Positions 34,189 to 44,825 of a DNA stretch of 64,000 nucleotides are shown one piece after another. The notes under the pieces are model-generated. The model searched no databases. It saw only the letters and a program-made list of their open reading frames with translations, and had not been told where the DNA came from. This DNA is from Terebella lapidaria (lineage: Eukaryota; Annelida; Polychaeta; Terebellida; Terebellidae): contig OX424556.1 in the NCBI GenBank assembly GCA_949152475.1, positions 56,502,451 to 56,566,450 on the forward strand, written 5' to 3'. A program made the position numbers and the translations under genes. The first letter of the stretch is position 1; every line of letters begins with the position of its first letter.

Positions 34189-34821
34189 TTATCTGAACTG
34201 GGCTGGGCGGCGAATCGTGCGTCTGGGTCGATTGTACGGAGCAGGCTGGGGCGTAGCCTCGCTTGTGGAAGAGTCCGTAGCAATCGCGGGTTTGGGTCTG
34301 CGGGGTTTTGGCGCTCGCTGTGAAGCGCTAGAGTTCGACTTGCGCGATTTTCGCTTCTGGCGACGGCGTCGCGGTCCGATTGCGGGACTTCTCCGACTGG
34401 CGGATGATGACGAAGTATCAGTCTCGGTAGTCCGATCTGTGTCTGACGACTTGTCTTGTACGGTGACGTCCCAAGGGTAGAGGAATTCCTTGAGGAGCTC
34501 CAAGGGATCGTTCGATGGTTCGGTCTTGGAGTCTGTGCTACTTGACGACTCAGGTGGCGATCCGACTTGAGGTTGAAGGTTCAACAACTGTGCATCGCCT
34601 TCGTACGGTTTGATGACGTCCAGGTGGACGACTCTAGTATTTCGTGGATTGGAGACTAGAGCAATTCGATAGTCTACCTCAGTCACGCGTTCCAGGACTC
34701 TCCAGGGTCCGGTCCAGGGTCGGGCGAATTTGTTGTTCTGAGTGAGGGGCAGGTAGTAGTACCGCACCAATTCTCCCGGCTGGAACTGAGGGCGAGATTT
34801 CGCGTGTGCGTCATACCCCAT
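34189..34821 (-). CDS. Integrase C-terminal region and basic tail, gypsy-like element 2
   Basis: 210 residues. The first about 70 (FQPGELVRYYYLP, WTGPWRVLERVTEVDYRI, VVHLDVIKPY) are the GPF/GPY-type C-terminal module of Ty3/gypsy integrases. The rest is Ser/Arg/Pro-rich with many RRR and KRK runs and could bind nucleic acid. The neighbour on the minus strand upstream is the integrase core. Confidence 0.8.
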   Translation of the reverse strand: MGYDAHAKSRPQFQPGELVRYYYLPLTQNNKFARPWTGPWRVLERVTEVDYRIALVSNPRNTRVVHLDVIKPYEGDAQLLNLQPQVGSPPESSSSTDSKTEPSNDPLELLKEFLYPWDVTVQDKSSDTDRTTETDTSSSSASRRSPAIGPRRRRQKRKSRKSNSSASQRAPKPRRPKPAIATDSSTSEATPQPAPYNRPRRTIRRPAQFR

Positions 34822-34824
34822 TTT

Positions 34825-35532
34825 CTAGCGGGTTGCAGCTTTTTGCAGATGGTCTTGCGCAAACCCATGGGCAGCTCTGATGGCAGTTCGGAGATACTCG
34901 ACGTATTCAGGTCCGCATGGAGGTAGCGGTTCTGGGTCATACGTAGGAAACATCAAGTCAACAGGCAAATTGCATTCATGTCCGTATACCATCAGGTGTG
35001 GTGTACACCCAGTAGAAGAATGCACCGAGGTGCGGTACGCCATGAGTACATATGGTAAGTGCAGATCCCAGTCATTCCCACGATCACTGACGAATGCACT
35101 CAACATATTCAACAAAGTCCGATTGAATCGTTCGACTTGACCGTCACTTTGTGGGCGGTAGGGCGTGGTCCGAATTTTCTTGGCGCCCAAAAGGCGTACA
35201 ACACTCCGAAATAATGACGACTCAAATTCCGTTCCTTGGTCGCTGTGTATGGCTTTCGGTACCCCGTGGTACACGATCCAACGATTCACCAGAACATCGG
35301 CGACATTTTTGGCCGTATGGCGGCAGAGCGGGAATGCGTCCGTGTACTTTGAAAAGTAGTCCGATATGACAAGAATGTACCTGTGACCTCGTCCGGTAAC
35401 TTTATGGGTATCTAAGATATCCATGGCAATACGATCAAATGGCGCCCCAGTTGGTAGTTGCGTTAGAGGTGAGAGGTGAGCTTGGGCGCTGGTTTTCCTT
35501 TTCGTGACACACACTGCGGGCAGCGGGCGCAC
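34825..35532 (-). CDS. Integrase core, gypsy-like element 2
   Basis: 235 residues with a DDE-type retroviral integrase core: FDRIAMDILD, then AIHSDQGTEFES, then QSDGQVERFNRTL. It belongs to the Pol part of the element. Confidence 0.9.
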   Translation of the reverse strand: MRPLPAVCVTKRKTSAQAHLSPLTQLPTGAPFDRIAMDILDTHKVTGRGHRYILVISDYFSKYTDAFPLCRHTAKNVADVLVNRWIVYHGVPKAIHSDQGTEFESSLFRSVVRLLGAKKIRTTPYRPQSDGQVERFNRTLLNMLSAFVSDRGNDWDLHLPYVLMAYRTSVHSSTGCTPHLMVYGHECNLPVDLMFPTYDPEPLPPCGPEYVEYLRTAIRAAHGFAQDHLQKAATR

Positions 35533-36305
35533 CAGCGGGCAACATCCAAGGCGAGACCTGGCCAGTAAAACCGGCGCTTCACTCTCTCAACAGTCCGTTG
35601 TATTCCGAGGTGGCCTACGACCTTGAGGTCGTGGAGTTGGTGTAGAACCACCGTTCGTAATGCCGCTGGTAACACAGTTTGTACAACAGTCCGACCAGCT
35701 GGGTCCGGCTTGGTAGTACGTATGAGGACTCCATCCTGTAGCGCTAACAAAGTCCATCGTGAAACCAAAGTTTTCACTTCCTCACCGTAGCGGGCGACTT
35801 CCTTTGACGTGGGTTTCGTTCCGTTCAATACCCACTGTCGTACGAATCCGACGCTCGGGTCGGCTTGCTGTGCGGCAACAATATCGGCGCTGGAATAGTC
35901 AGACAGCCATCCCTGTCCGTTCAATTTCACATCCAATGCTCGCACACGTGCAGCTTGGCGTATGGAGATCATCCGAGATAAGACCGGTGATGTCATGGTA
36001 TCACTGTCCAGGGAGTATTTCTCGGGTCCGACGGGAACCACCTTAATCCGTCTGACGGTGCGTGACGACACCCCTTCGTGACGGTTAGTCCGTGAAGGCC
36101 TGCGTGGCAATGGTTCCGACACCCCTTCGTGGAGGGATTCCGTACCTGAAGTCGACGAAGCACACTTGGCGCACACCCCTTCGCGGAGCGGAAGGGCCCG
36201 TGGTGTCAGCGCCAGCTTGGGTGGCGTCGTGTTCGTAGCTTTGGACACAACCACTGGTTTGGAGCTGTGAGCGTAGCTCGGTTTAACGGAAGGTTCTTGC
36301 TCCAC
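35463..36305 (-). CDS. Pol segment with integrase zinc finger, gypsy-like element 2
   Basis: 280 residues. The first half is low-complexity with a repeated LREGV/LHEGV/RHEGV block. The second half carries the HHCC zinc-binding module (HQLHDLKVVGHLGI ... CARCPQC) found at the start of gypsy integrases. It overlaps the integrase-core ORF by a few dozen bases. Confidence 0.8.
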   Translation of the reverse strand: MEQEPSVKPSYAHSSKPVVVSKATNTTPPKLALTPRALPLREGVCAKCASSTSGTESLHEGVSEPLPRRPSRTNRHEGVSSRTVRRIKVVPVGPEKYSLDSDTMTSPVLSRMISIRQAARVRALDVKLNGQGWLSDYSSADIVAAQQADPSVGFVRQWVLNGTKPTSKEVARYGEEVKTLVSRWTLLALQDGVLIRTTKPDPAGRTVVQTVLPAALRTVVLHQLHDLKVVGHLGIQRTVERVKRRFYWPGLALDVARWCARCPQCVSRKGKPAPKLTSHL

Positions 36306-36319
36306 AGTTCCTCCCTCCC

Positions 36320-38818
36320 TTAGTTTGACGGCCTGGCCTGTGGTGGTGGCTGGGCCGGTGGCGTCGTAGCCATTGGCTGAGAGTTCGAGTTCGGTATACC
36401 GATCTGTCCGTTATTCCAATTTGCGCCAGAGCGTGGCGGGAACGGTTTCATTCCGTTTCGTACCAATATGTCCTTCAAACGGAAACACCGTACCCATCTG
36501 TGTCCCGGTTTCTTGCAGAAGAAACATATTTCAGTTCGACCATGAGGCGTCGGACGGTCGCCACGAGCTTGAGCGATGGCTCGTAGGACAGAGTACAGTG
36601 TGTTCTCACCATATTGTCCGCACTCATCACTGACAGCACACTGGAATGCTTCCGCGACCCATTCGCGAGAGCAGGAAGGGACTGAATGTTCCTCACACCC
36701 TTGCAGTCCGGTCGTGTCGCTATCGGCGGGGTCGTAATACGCAGCGATCTGATCGGGAGTGGGCGTATCCCAATGGTTCGATTGTCCGATCGCACATGAA
36801 AGTTCGTCATTCACTTCCGTGTCGTTGACGTACCCGTGGTAGGTAGCGTCCGCTCGGCGGGTATCGTGTGGTCGGTCCCTCTTGATCCGTTGCTGTCGAC
36901 TCTCCGCTTTCAGTACAGCCGTGAGTGCGTCGCTGTACGAAGTAAATGTCATTACACAAAGTCTATCCGCAATATGGTCAGGCTGACCATTGACAAATTG
37001 CGAAATAACAGTTCGTTGGAGAAACTCAGGTGTGACGTCATCAAACACCTGTTCTGCTATGGCCTGTAACCGTTCAAGGAAATGTTCGGCATCCTCTTTC
37101 CGTTCACGCTTCAAGAACGGGAAGTCGTCTCGTTTCGATTGCCGGCGGGCGGCGGGTTCCCATCCTTCCAGGAGACGACGCCTGAATTCATCCCAAGGCG
37201 TGTTGAACGGAATGTTCAGAGCGATTGCTTCCGCTCGTCCGCGTAACGTACTACGGAATGTCGTAGTTTTGTTCAGATCCGTGTACGTGAATGCAGCCGT
37301 AAACTGTTCGAAGCTGCGGAGGTACTGATTTAGATTACCCTCCTTAAACGTGGCTCGCCACTGTGCTGGTTTGGCAGCACTCAGCGCTAGCGTCGGGATG
37401 ATGGGCGCTTGCGATGCCGCTGTCGTAGCGTGGGCAGTCGTCGCAGAAACGGCGGGAGTTGGCGGCGCGACCTCCGTGGTCGGTGCGGCAGTGGTCGTGA
37501 TGACCGGTACGACGTATGGCGTGGCGTCGGGTGCGGGCGGGTAGCCAGCGTGATTTGACAACGGCGCGGTTTGGGAGACCGGTCCGTATGGCGGCGACAT
37601 TTCCGGCATTCCGTATGACGGAGTTGGGTGTGGCATTTGTGGGAACTGATATCCCGAACCAGGAGCGTACACACTTGGAACTGCTACTCCAGGGTTTTGC
37701 GGCACAATTCCCAAATTGGGCACTATTCCGTGATTGTACGCGGCAACACCGTACGCTGGTACTCCATGGTTTGGTACAGCTACTCCCCCATGATTGTGCA
37801 TGGGCACCGCATTTCCATAGTTCGATACTGCTACTCCCCCATGATTGTGCATGGGCACCGCATTTCCATGGTTGGGCACGTAGCCGTGTGAGGCGGAATG
37901 TTCCGCTGGTAGCGACGGTTCGCCGTGCGATGGTCCGATGTTGACTACCGGTGGTGGTAGATACGCGGGGTGCGTGTTTTCGCTGGTGTCGGAGATCGGT
38001 ACTCCGATGTTGCGCGGTCGGCGATCGATGGTGTCGCTGGTGTATCGGACCTCCGATCTCGGCACGGGTGCGTAGAATCGTGTCGGCGGGTCGTTCGTCT
38101 GGGCGGCGTTGAACCTGGGGTCGGCCGCGGGGGTACTCTCGGTGGCGGCTCTTCTCCGGTTCGGCAGCTGGACATCCGGCAGCTCTCCCGTGACGACTGG
38201 GTCGGCCAGTACTCTGGAGTACACCGGCGGGGTTCGGTCGGGTCGCGTCAGTGTGTGGATCGTTACCGATGGGCGCGACATTACATTGTCGTGTCGCGGA
38301 TACAGTTCAGCACGCGTATCCGATTCATGCGACCATTGTTGGACACGCGACCGACTCGGCGGGTGCGTTAACATGGAATTGTCATAGTTCGTTGGTCGTA
38401 CACTCACCGACTTAGGTAGCGGGTCGGTATTGGGTTGGCGCTGGAAGCGCGCATAGTCCGTTTCACTTCCGTCGCTTGGTCGCGACCTTGGCGGTCCGGC
38501 AGGTGTCGCGTGGTATGACCGCGCATGCGCGTCAAGGATTTCTGTCACCGTGCGCGACGGCTGGTACGGGTCACCGTCCAACAGTTCTTCGAGGTTACTA
38601 TCGACTCGCATCCAGTCCGGCATGTACTCTACGGATGCCGCCGACGATAGTTCGTACAGTTCGTTTGGCGGTTGTACTTGCGATAGCGTAATAGTATCGC
38701 TCATCGCCACTGACCTTGGTCGCGCAGTTCGCTGGTTCGCTGGGACCGGATTCATCGTCACCTCATCTTCCGGGCTTGGTCCGATCGGGTTCCGAGTCGT
38801 AGATCGGGTATTCATCAA
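36320..38818 (-). CDS. gag: Gag-like ORF of gypsy-like element 2
   Basis: 832 residues next to the 5' LTR, much longer than a usual Ty3 Gag. The first about 450 residues are Pro/Ser/His-rich, with a reiterated VPMHNHGGVAVSNYGN-type block (37760-37880). The middle shows the Gag-style segment WRATFKEGNLNQYLRSFEQF followed by FLKRERKEDAEHFLERL. The C-terminal part has a CFFCKKPGHRWVRC zinc knuckle. The long proline-rich N-terminal extension is unusual. Confidence 0.85.
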   Translation of the reverse strand: MMNTRSTTRNPIGPSPEDEVTMNPVPANQRTARPRSVAMSDTITLSQVQPPNELYELSSAASVEYMPDWMRVDSNLEELLDGDPYQPSRTVTEILDAHARSYHATPAGPPRSRPSDGSETDYARFQRQPNTDPLPKSVSVRPTNYDNSMLTHPPSRSRVQQWSHESDTRAELYPRHDNVMSRPSVTIHTLTRPDRTPPVYSRVLADPVVTGELPDVQLPNRRRAATESTPAADPRFNAAQTNDPPTRFYAPVPRSEVRYTSDTIDRRPRNIGVPISDTSENTHPAYLPPPVVNIGPSHGEPSLPAEHSASHGYVPNHGNAVPMHNHGGVAVSNYGNAVPMHNHGGVAVPNHGVPAYGVAAYNHGIVPNLGIVPQNPGVAVPSVYAPGSGYQFPQMPHPTPSYGMPEMSPPYGPVSQTAPLSNHAGYPPAPDATPYVVPVITTTAAPTTEVAPPTPAVSATTAHATTAASQAPIIPTLALSAAKPAQWRATFKEGNLNQYLRSFEQFTAAFTYTDLNKTTTFRSTLRGRAEAIALNIPFNTPWDEFRRRLLEGWEPAARRQSKRDDFPFLKRERKEDAEHFLERLQAIAEQVFDDVTPEFLQRTVISQFVNGQPDHIADRLCVMTFTSYSDALTAVLKAESRQQRIKRDRPHDTRRADATYHGYVNDTEVNDELSCAIGQSNHWDTPTPDQIAAYYDPADSDTTGLQGCEEHSVPSCSREWVAEAFQCAVSDECGQYGENTLYSVLRAIAQARGDRPTPHGRTEICFFCKKPGHRWVRCFRLKDILVRNGMKPFPPRSGANWNNGQIGIPNSNSQPMATTPPAQPPPQARPSN

Positions 38819-38866
38819 AAGTTCGTACGTCGGGTTAGTTCGTAAGCCGAGAACTGGCCTTCGCTA

Positions 38867-38883
38867 TCCTGGTCACGGCACCA
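38867..38883 (-). other. Primer-binding site of gypsy-like element 2
   Basis: Two bases inside the 5' LTR is a site complementary to a 3' end GTCACGGCACCA, which fits tRNA-His (12 exact bases by memory). The tRNA call is less certain than for element 1. Confidence 0.55.
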
Positions 38884-38884
38884 A

Positions 38885-39503
38885 TGTGACGGAATAGCGG
38901 AGTTCTTCGGGCGGCTATTACGCCCACTGATCGAATAGTACGATGTATGTTGTGCGTGAACACACCAACAGGAAGTCCGACGTCAATTGCAACAATATCC
39001 GATGTTTATTGGGATGATTAAGTCCGATGTACGATCACTCTCACATTCAATCGTAATCCCCACAATAGTCCGAAGTATTAATAATCCTGTATAAGTTTGA
39101 TATCCTCTAATCACAATCTTTGGCTTAGTACCTCTCAATACAACTTCTCTCTTCAACAGATTTCTCACAACTACAATGTCCGTGGGAAAGCGCGGGGCTA
39201 AGTTCATGATGTGTGTGGGTTTTCCCGCGTAATGTGGCAGGTGTTCATGTAAAATGGCGGGAAAGTGATGTCATGTCTGTGTGGGCGGAGTCATGTGTCT
39301 GGGAGTGTGGTGATTGGTGGGATAGTAGGAAGTGTTAACGTGAGCAGTGTTGTTTACATGTAGATGTGGTGCGAGGACGGTGCATGCCCGGTGACGTAAG
39401 GTAAGTAAGTATGAAGTCATGTGATGAATCTGTGCCGTGTATGTCGAGTGGGAGAATGTGTCAGGGGCGGGTTTCGGGCCATAACAGTCGTAAATATTCT
39501 ACA
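38885..39503 (-). repeat. 5' LTR of gypsy-like element 2
   Basis: 619 bp. It differs from the other LTR at one base noticed near 38949. Confidence 0.93.
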
Positions 39504-39507
39504 TAAG

Positions 39508-40050
39508 CTAACAGGTAACCCGAAACCGGGTGGAGGTGGTGCAAGGTGTTTCACCGTTATGGATATGATAAACATAGTACGAGGTAATTACAACAACAAT
39601 TACTAAATACCTAGCTATATACTAGTAGACGGATTACACAACTTGGAAATCAAGCACCAAGATGCATACGGAATTGGGGTTGTATCTATAATGACAGACA
39701 TGGCACACGAGAACATTCTGACTATAACACACACAAATATGACTATGTACAAGGATGAGATTGGGTGATACATCTGATGTTTACCGAGATTGAGTTTAGA
39801 AAAAACGTTCGTGGGCTAATTAATTTGTATACAATACCGCCCTAATTAGAAGGATGTACATGGTTGAAAAACATAAATGGAACAGAACATGTAATGGTAA
39901 AGAACATAACCGATCTAAGACCTCTGATTCGAACATGCCCCGGCGAGGAAACATACAAGACGAGTACATAATGATAGGGATACAACACTGATCACCACCT
40001 CAGATACTTGAGGAACGCATTTGACCGCCACCGACCAAGTCGTTGCACGG
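39508..40050. other. Unassigned stretch, probably the 3' end of the tyrosine-recombinase element
   Basis: It lies between the gypsy-like LTR and the recombinase ORF on the minus strand. I could not find the split direct repeats expected of the Ngaro group, so the true end of that element is unknown. Confidence 0.35.
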
Positions 40051-40962
40051 TCAACACAGACAAGCCTTTCTGGGCTGCATATGTAGCCCCCCAATACGCA
40101 AGCTGTGTGTGGTGTATGCTTGGACATCTAGGTTGGCACACAAGAGACATTTTTTCAAGAAATAATTGAACAAGGTTCGTGAGACAGGTTTTCCGCTCTC
40201 CAGACAGAACAAAAAGGGGGTATGACTGTTTGGTCGCATTTTTAGAAAATGTTGTACGTTGGAAACTGGACAGCGATGTTCTGGTGTTTGCTGATGAACA
40301 GTAATGTTTTGATGTGCTACCGAATGTTTAAAGGTCCTGAAATTAACAATGAAATACTTGGCAGCCAAGGTTACATCCTCTACCCTGATGGTGTGCGTTG
40401 TTGGACTACCCGTGATCTCCCCTACACGACACAACGCAAAGAAAGCAAACAGAAACATAGTTTGAAACAGCTGGCTCTCATATGGAGACGTTGTTACAAT
40501 ACGTAATGCATCAATGATTCGGTATAATATGGGTAACGTTATTGGTTTTCTGCCATCAGCTGATGGGTACAATCTACGCAGGCCCTGAAACATTTTGCTT
40601 ATGAAGAAGTGTCCACTAGGGTCAGGGAAGCCAGATACCTTGTGCACATACGCAACTGCTGAGACAATTGTCCTGATGGTGTTGGTGGAGTACTTAAGTC
40701 TGACCAGATGAGATATAAATAACCCCAAGTTGACAGGCTCCAAGGGAAACACCCCCAGTGATGATTGGCGACCAAAATCTACCAGCAGTTGCCAGGCTCG
40801 CTTGTAAAGCTTGTGACTGTTAGTAGACAACGCAGCCTGAAGGATGCCATTCATGTCAGACACAAGTTGTGCGGGAGCCACCTGGCTGGAATGGGGTCCG
40901 GGTGCGTCTGGGCGGAGGGATTGAGGAGTTTGAATTCCTGCAAGCGAAGGCGGGAAAGACAA
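40051..40962 (-). CDS. Tyrosine recombinase of the DIRS/Ngaro-like element
   Basis: 303 residues. An N-terminal SAM-like core-binding region (SHKLYKRAWQLLVDFGRQ) is followed by the catalytic domain with FFALCRVGEI (first Arg) and THSLRIGG (the HxxR box). The family integrates circular element DNA by site-specific recombination instead of a DDE integrase. It belongs to the same element as the RT upstream on this strand. Confidence 0.9.
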   Translation of the reverse strand: MSFPPSLAGIQTPQSLRPDAPGPHSSQVAPAQLVSDMNGILQAALSTNSHKLYKRAWQLLVDFGRQSSLGVFPLEPVNLGLFISHLVRLKYSTNTIRTIVSAVAYVHKVSGFPDPSGHFFISKMFQGLRRLYPSADGRKPITLPILYRIIDALRIVTTSPYESQLFQTMFLFAFFALCRVGEITGSPTTHTIRVEDVTLAAKYFIVNFRTFKHSVAHQNITVHQQTPEHRCPVSNVQHFLKMRPNSHTPFLFCLESGKPVSRTLFNYFLKKCLLCANLDVQAYTTHSLRIGGLHMQPRKACLC

Positions 40963-42704
40963 TCAGCTGACGTGTTCAGTACCCCCCTTATATGCTGTGC
41001 TCGAAATAGAATATTTAATTGCAGGCACCGGAGCGCAAACATGCGGATTAATGCCATAACATGAGCCTGTTTAGAAGTGAGCTTGTTGATCACGAGAGTG
41101 AGTGCCTCATTGTCAGTGTGGAAAATGATTCGCTTATTGGCCCATGATTCGCCCCACACGAACGCTGCAGCGACGATCGGGTAGAATTCGAGGAACGTTA
41201 TGTCTAACTGTTTCCAGGATTGAGGCCATTCACCACAGAACCATCGGGTTCCGAAGAGTGCCCCATAGCCAAGGGTCTGAGCCGCGTCGGTGAATAGATT
41301 CATGACATCAGAACGAAGCCATACGGCATTCTGGACCAGAGCTTTGCCGTTGAAGTGTTCTAGGAATTCCAACCAGACCCGTAGGTCGGCCCGGACGCTG
41401 TGGTTAAGCCGGATGTGGTGATTTTTCCGTCGCATCATGGCACATGTCGCCTCCGCGTAGCGTTTTACCTTGTCCAAGGGAAGGCGAGCCTCCATTGCTA
41501 CGGTGTCGAGCTTGATGCCCGCGAAGGACAGGCATGTTGACGGTCCTTCCGTTTTCTCTGGCGCCAGCGGCACACCTGCTGTTGAACACATGGCAGTGAA
41601 CGCGTCTAAGGACTGTTGGCAGGATGTTGAATCACGTTGGATAATTAAGAAATCGTCGAGAATGTGAAGCATTTCCGGAATATTAAGTTTGTGTTGAGCC
41701 ACTCACTGAAGTGCTGTACTGAAGCGTTCAAACATCTGGCAGCTGGCGCTTAGCCCCATTGCCAGAGTTCGGTCGTAGTAATATTGTTCGCGCCAATGCA
41801 TGCCGAGCAGGTAATAACACGAGGGATGGATGGGTATTATACGGTAAGCGTTCTTGATATCAGTTTTCGCCAGGTTGGTACCTGGACCTAAGCGGCTGAT
41901 GATTTCAATGGCTTGGTCCACGGTGTGGTAGGCAACCTTGGTGTGGGCCTTATCAATACCACTATTTACGGAGAAGCCCTTGGGATGAGACAGATGATGA
42001 ATGAGACGGAACTGTCCGGGCACTTTCTTAGGCACGAGACCGATGGGAGAGATAATCAAGTTAGTGAAGGGGAGTTCAGAAAAGGGGCCCGCAATCCGGT
42101 TAAGTTGACACTCCTTTTGAAGTTTTTCATCTACAATCTGCGGGTTTTGTGTGGCTGATTGTAAGTTGGGGGGTTGTTTCGGAGACACACTGCCAGAGAA
42201 GGGGATCCTAAACCCTTCTCTGAACCCATCAATGAGGAAAGAAGTTTCGTTCTTGTTGTAGCCGGACAGGAGACGGGCGAGCTCATTTCCGTCCACCGGG
42301 GTTGGCAGGACGGGATCCACCTTTCCCTTTAGTGGAGCGCGGGTTTGGCCTTTTTGTGCAATCGAGGGCTTTGTGGTTTCCTTCGCAGTGGAAGCAGGAG
42401 TGGCTGTACGAGCAGTTGGGCCTGCACCGGTCTCCCCAGTGAAACAGAAAGCAGTAACCTGCTGGGGTCTCCGCAGTCCCTGTAGGCTGCCTTCCGTCCT
42501 GGCGGTTGTTGCCCCGTCTGGATGGAGTGGTCTTGGGCGTGGAGTAGTTGGGCTGGTCACGAAAAAGCGCCATGCATTTTCCCCATAACTCCATTTGGAG
42601 AGATTGCCAAGGCCAGCCCGATCGCTCTCGAGACCGGCGGAATTGTTCGTCGTAATGCAGCCAACGAGCGTGGGATGCATATAGTTCCCGGATCGTGTCG
42701 GCAT
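40851..42704 (-). CDS. Reverse transcriptase / RNase H region of the DIRS/Ngaro-like element
   Basis: Two minus-strand ORFs (41703-42704 and 40851-41702) together cover this region. The upstream one has the RT start (GLVPKKVPGQFRLIHHLS, KTDIKNAYRIIPIHP). The downstream one has the catalytic HILDDFLII box, the RT thumb and an RNase H region (FHTDNEALTLVINKLTS). These are DIRS-type signatures. The upstream ORF overlaps the Gag-like ORF in another frame. Confidence 0.88.
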
Positions 42705-43557
42705 ATTTCAGGAGATGAGGAAAGTCGTGGGGGAAAGCCTTGGTCCAGACAGTGGCATAAATGAAGAAAGCCCGCAGCCACTGGTTGAAAGACATTGAGG
42801 ACTTCTTGCCCTGGCCGCCTTTGAGTAGAGACTGCATCCTGACGTTCCCTTCCTCGTCCAGCTGGGACACAACGACGGAGTCCGTATCATGTGGTCGGAC
42901 GAGGGCTGAAAAGTCCACGTATTGACCCCGGATGATTTTCTCCCGAACCCGATCGTCAACAGTGTCGTCTAGGGACGAACCATGGAATGCCAACGCTGAA
43001 GCGTTACCTGCTTGAGGTGGGTATGTGGACCACGGTAGCGGCTGTGCCGGGTTGGGGGCTCCAGGTGCTTGACCCGGAAATGCCTGGGGTTGCCACTGCA
43101 GCAGCTGTTGCTGTGCCCACTGCGGCTGCATGGGCCCCTGTTGGGGAAGCGGTTGGAGCGGCTGCTGAAGTGGGAGGGGAGCTGGCTGATACTGTGGTTG
43201 CAGTGCACTTTGGGGGATTGGCGGCTGGCCGGGGGGCGGCGGCTGCACAGCTGGCGGTTGGACCTGTGCATGCGATTGTGCACCATTAGGATGAACCACT
43301 TGAGGTAGTGGGTTCGGAGGCTGACCAAGTGGGGGGAGGGGGCCCTGTCCTTGGGGTTGGGTAGCGGAAGGCTGTCCTTGTGGCTGGAGTGGCAGCTGTG
43401 ATTGTGCAGCTTGGGTTGGCTGGCATTGGGTCTGTTGGCCCAGAGGCCAAGGCTGTAGTGGCTGCTGGTCCAGGGGGCGGTTGAGGAGCGACGGGACTGG
43501 CAAGGGTGCATGGGAAAACGACAGGCCCGGGACAAGGGAAAAGGAGGGAGTTGGCAA
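42283..43557 (-). CDS. Gag-like ORF of the DIRS/Ngaro-like element
   Basis: 424 residues. The first about 200 are Pro/Gln-rich and low-complexity. A conserved-looking region follows (KGGQGKKSSMSFNQWLRAF, YADTIRELYASH). The C-terminus has a compact Cys/His cluster, YCFLFHWGDRCRPNC then CFHCEGNHKALDC, of the type seen at the Gag end of DIRS-like elements. Confidence 0.8.
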   Translation of the reverse strand: MPTPSFSLVPGLSFSHAPLPVPSLLNRPLDQQPLQPWPLGQQTQCQPTQAAQSQLPLQPQGQPSATQPQGQGPLPPLGQPPNPLPQVVHPNGAQSHAQVQPPAVQPPPPGQPPIPQSALQPQYQPAPLPLQQPLQPLPQQGPMQPQWAQQQLLQWQPQAFPGQAPGAPNPAQPLPWSTYPPQAGNASALAFHGSSLDDTVDDRVREKIIRGQYVDFSALVRPHDTDSVVVSQLDEEGNVRMQSLLKGGQGKKSSMSFNQWLRAFFIYATVWTKAFPHDFPHLLKYADTIRELYASHARWLHYDEQFRRSRERSGWPWQSLQMELWGKCMALFRDQPNYSTPKTTPSRRGNNRQDGRQPTGTAETPAGYCFLFHWGDRCRPNCSYSHSCFHCEGNHKALDCTKRPNPRSTKGKGGSRPANPGGRK

Positions 43558-44109
43558 CTCCGCCTGGTTGTCACCAACTCGCCGCCCCGACCCCTCAGAG
43601 AGCCGCTCCGCCTGGTTGCGACCCCCCGAAGGCCCCTCACCCGGGTCCCCACTGCTCCCTGGAATGCCCGGTGGAAGGGAGGTTTGGGTAATGTTCGGAG
43701 GCTCCTAGTACCCTACACTCTCCTCGTCCGAGTCAGATTCAGCAATTCTGGTCGGTTTTTTCCGCTTGCGGCTGTCGGGCTGAAGAAGAGGTTAAAATTA
43801 TTCACTTAGGATTCCCTAGAGCGTGGATAAGGTCCACGCCAAGCCTGTGATTTCATTGTGGAGGATTCAATTTAACCAAATTCAACAATTCAAGCTAATT
43901 ATTAATCCAGCCGGAAACGGCCAACAGAGAGACAGGATTGTATAGGGCAATTAAGCTAGGGACACCTCGTTGGGGGTAGTGTCACTCCCCGTGGTCCCCA
44001 ATGAGTACTGAACACTGTACAGGTAAAGAAAGTATTGGGACGAAACCGGATGATACCTCACCGAAACGGCCCCTTCTATCATTCCCAAGGAATACTGCTG
44101 ATTACTCGG

Positions 44110-44820
44110 TCAGGGATAATGTACTCCCCATGAAGGGATGTGTTCTGAGATAGGGGCAATCTGCCAGGTAATAACGAGAGGGAGGTAATAGATTCCCAAC
44201 CAGAAACTATAAGAGCTTTTGACTACTGCCTTGAGGTAAGGTAGCTCAGGATTATAAGCAATTGACGTAAATTCTGCAGGAGGTACTACTACTCCTGTCA
44301 GTATGCACTGCACGGAAGTAACGTTACTTCGGATTGAAGAAAACTGCAGGTAACCCCTGCGTGCGGGAGAAGGTAATAACACTCCTATTTCTGAGCATTG
44401 CCGGTAGACCATTGCAAACTAGTGCAGAGAGGAGGTAATATCACTCCCAATTCTCGGCCATAAGGACATTGCAAGTAGAACACTGCAGAAAGGAGGTAAT
44501 ATCACTCCCAAATATAAACTAGTGCAGGTAGATCACTGCAGAAGGAGGTAATATACTCGCGACACACAAACTAGCGCAGAGATGAGGTAATATCACTCCC
44601 AATTCTCGGCCATAAGGACATTGCAAGTAGAACACTGCAGAAAGGAGGTAATATCACTCCCGAACATAAAAAAGTGCACAGGTGCAGGTAGATCACTGCA
44701 GAAGGAGGTAATATCACTCGCAACACACACCCGCAGGTAAACACTGCCAGGAAGGTAATCTCACTCCCAGAAATATGTGAGGGTATACTGACCAGAGGTA
44801 ATTCACTCCTGTAGCTAAAC
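44110..44820 (-). repeat. Reiterated GGAGGTAATATCACTCC leader repeats
   Basis: The motif GGAGGTAATATCACTCCC or a variant recurs at least eight times, separated by CACTGCAG-type blocks. A longer unit of about 152 bp is repeated (starts about 44432 and 44584). The motif has short inverted arms, GGAG/CTCC. It lies between the SGNH ORF and the Gag-like ORF. It may be internal repeats of the tyrosine-recombinase element or a local satellite. Confidence 0.8.
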
Positions 44821-44825
44821 AGAAA

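Larger units (their letters stand above)
28800..39503 (-). mobile_element. Ty3/gypsy-like LTR retrotransposon 2, broken
   Basis: A 10.7-kb element with 619-bp LTRs (28800-29418 and 38885-39503) beginning TGTGACGG and ending TTCTACA. I noticed one base difference between the LTRs, so insertion was recent. TAAG is duplicated at the flanks (28796-28799 and 39504-39507). Visible parts in element order: Gag, integrase zinc finger and core, an integrase C-terminal region, a large third ORF with a zinc-finger-like segment, and a small coiled-coil ORF. The element looks broken (a few breaks) and may depend on relatives for movement. Confidence 0.92.
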
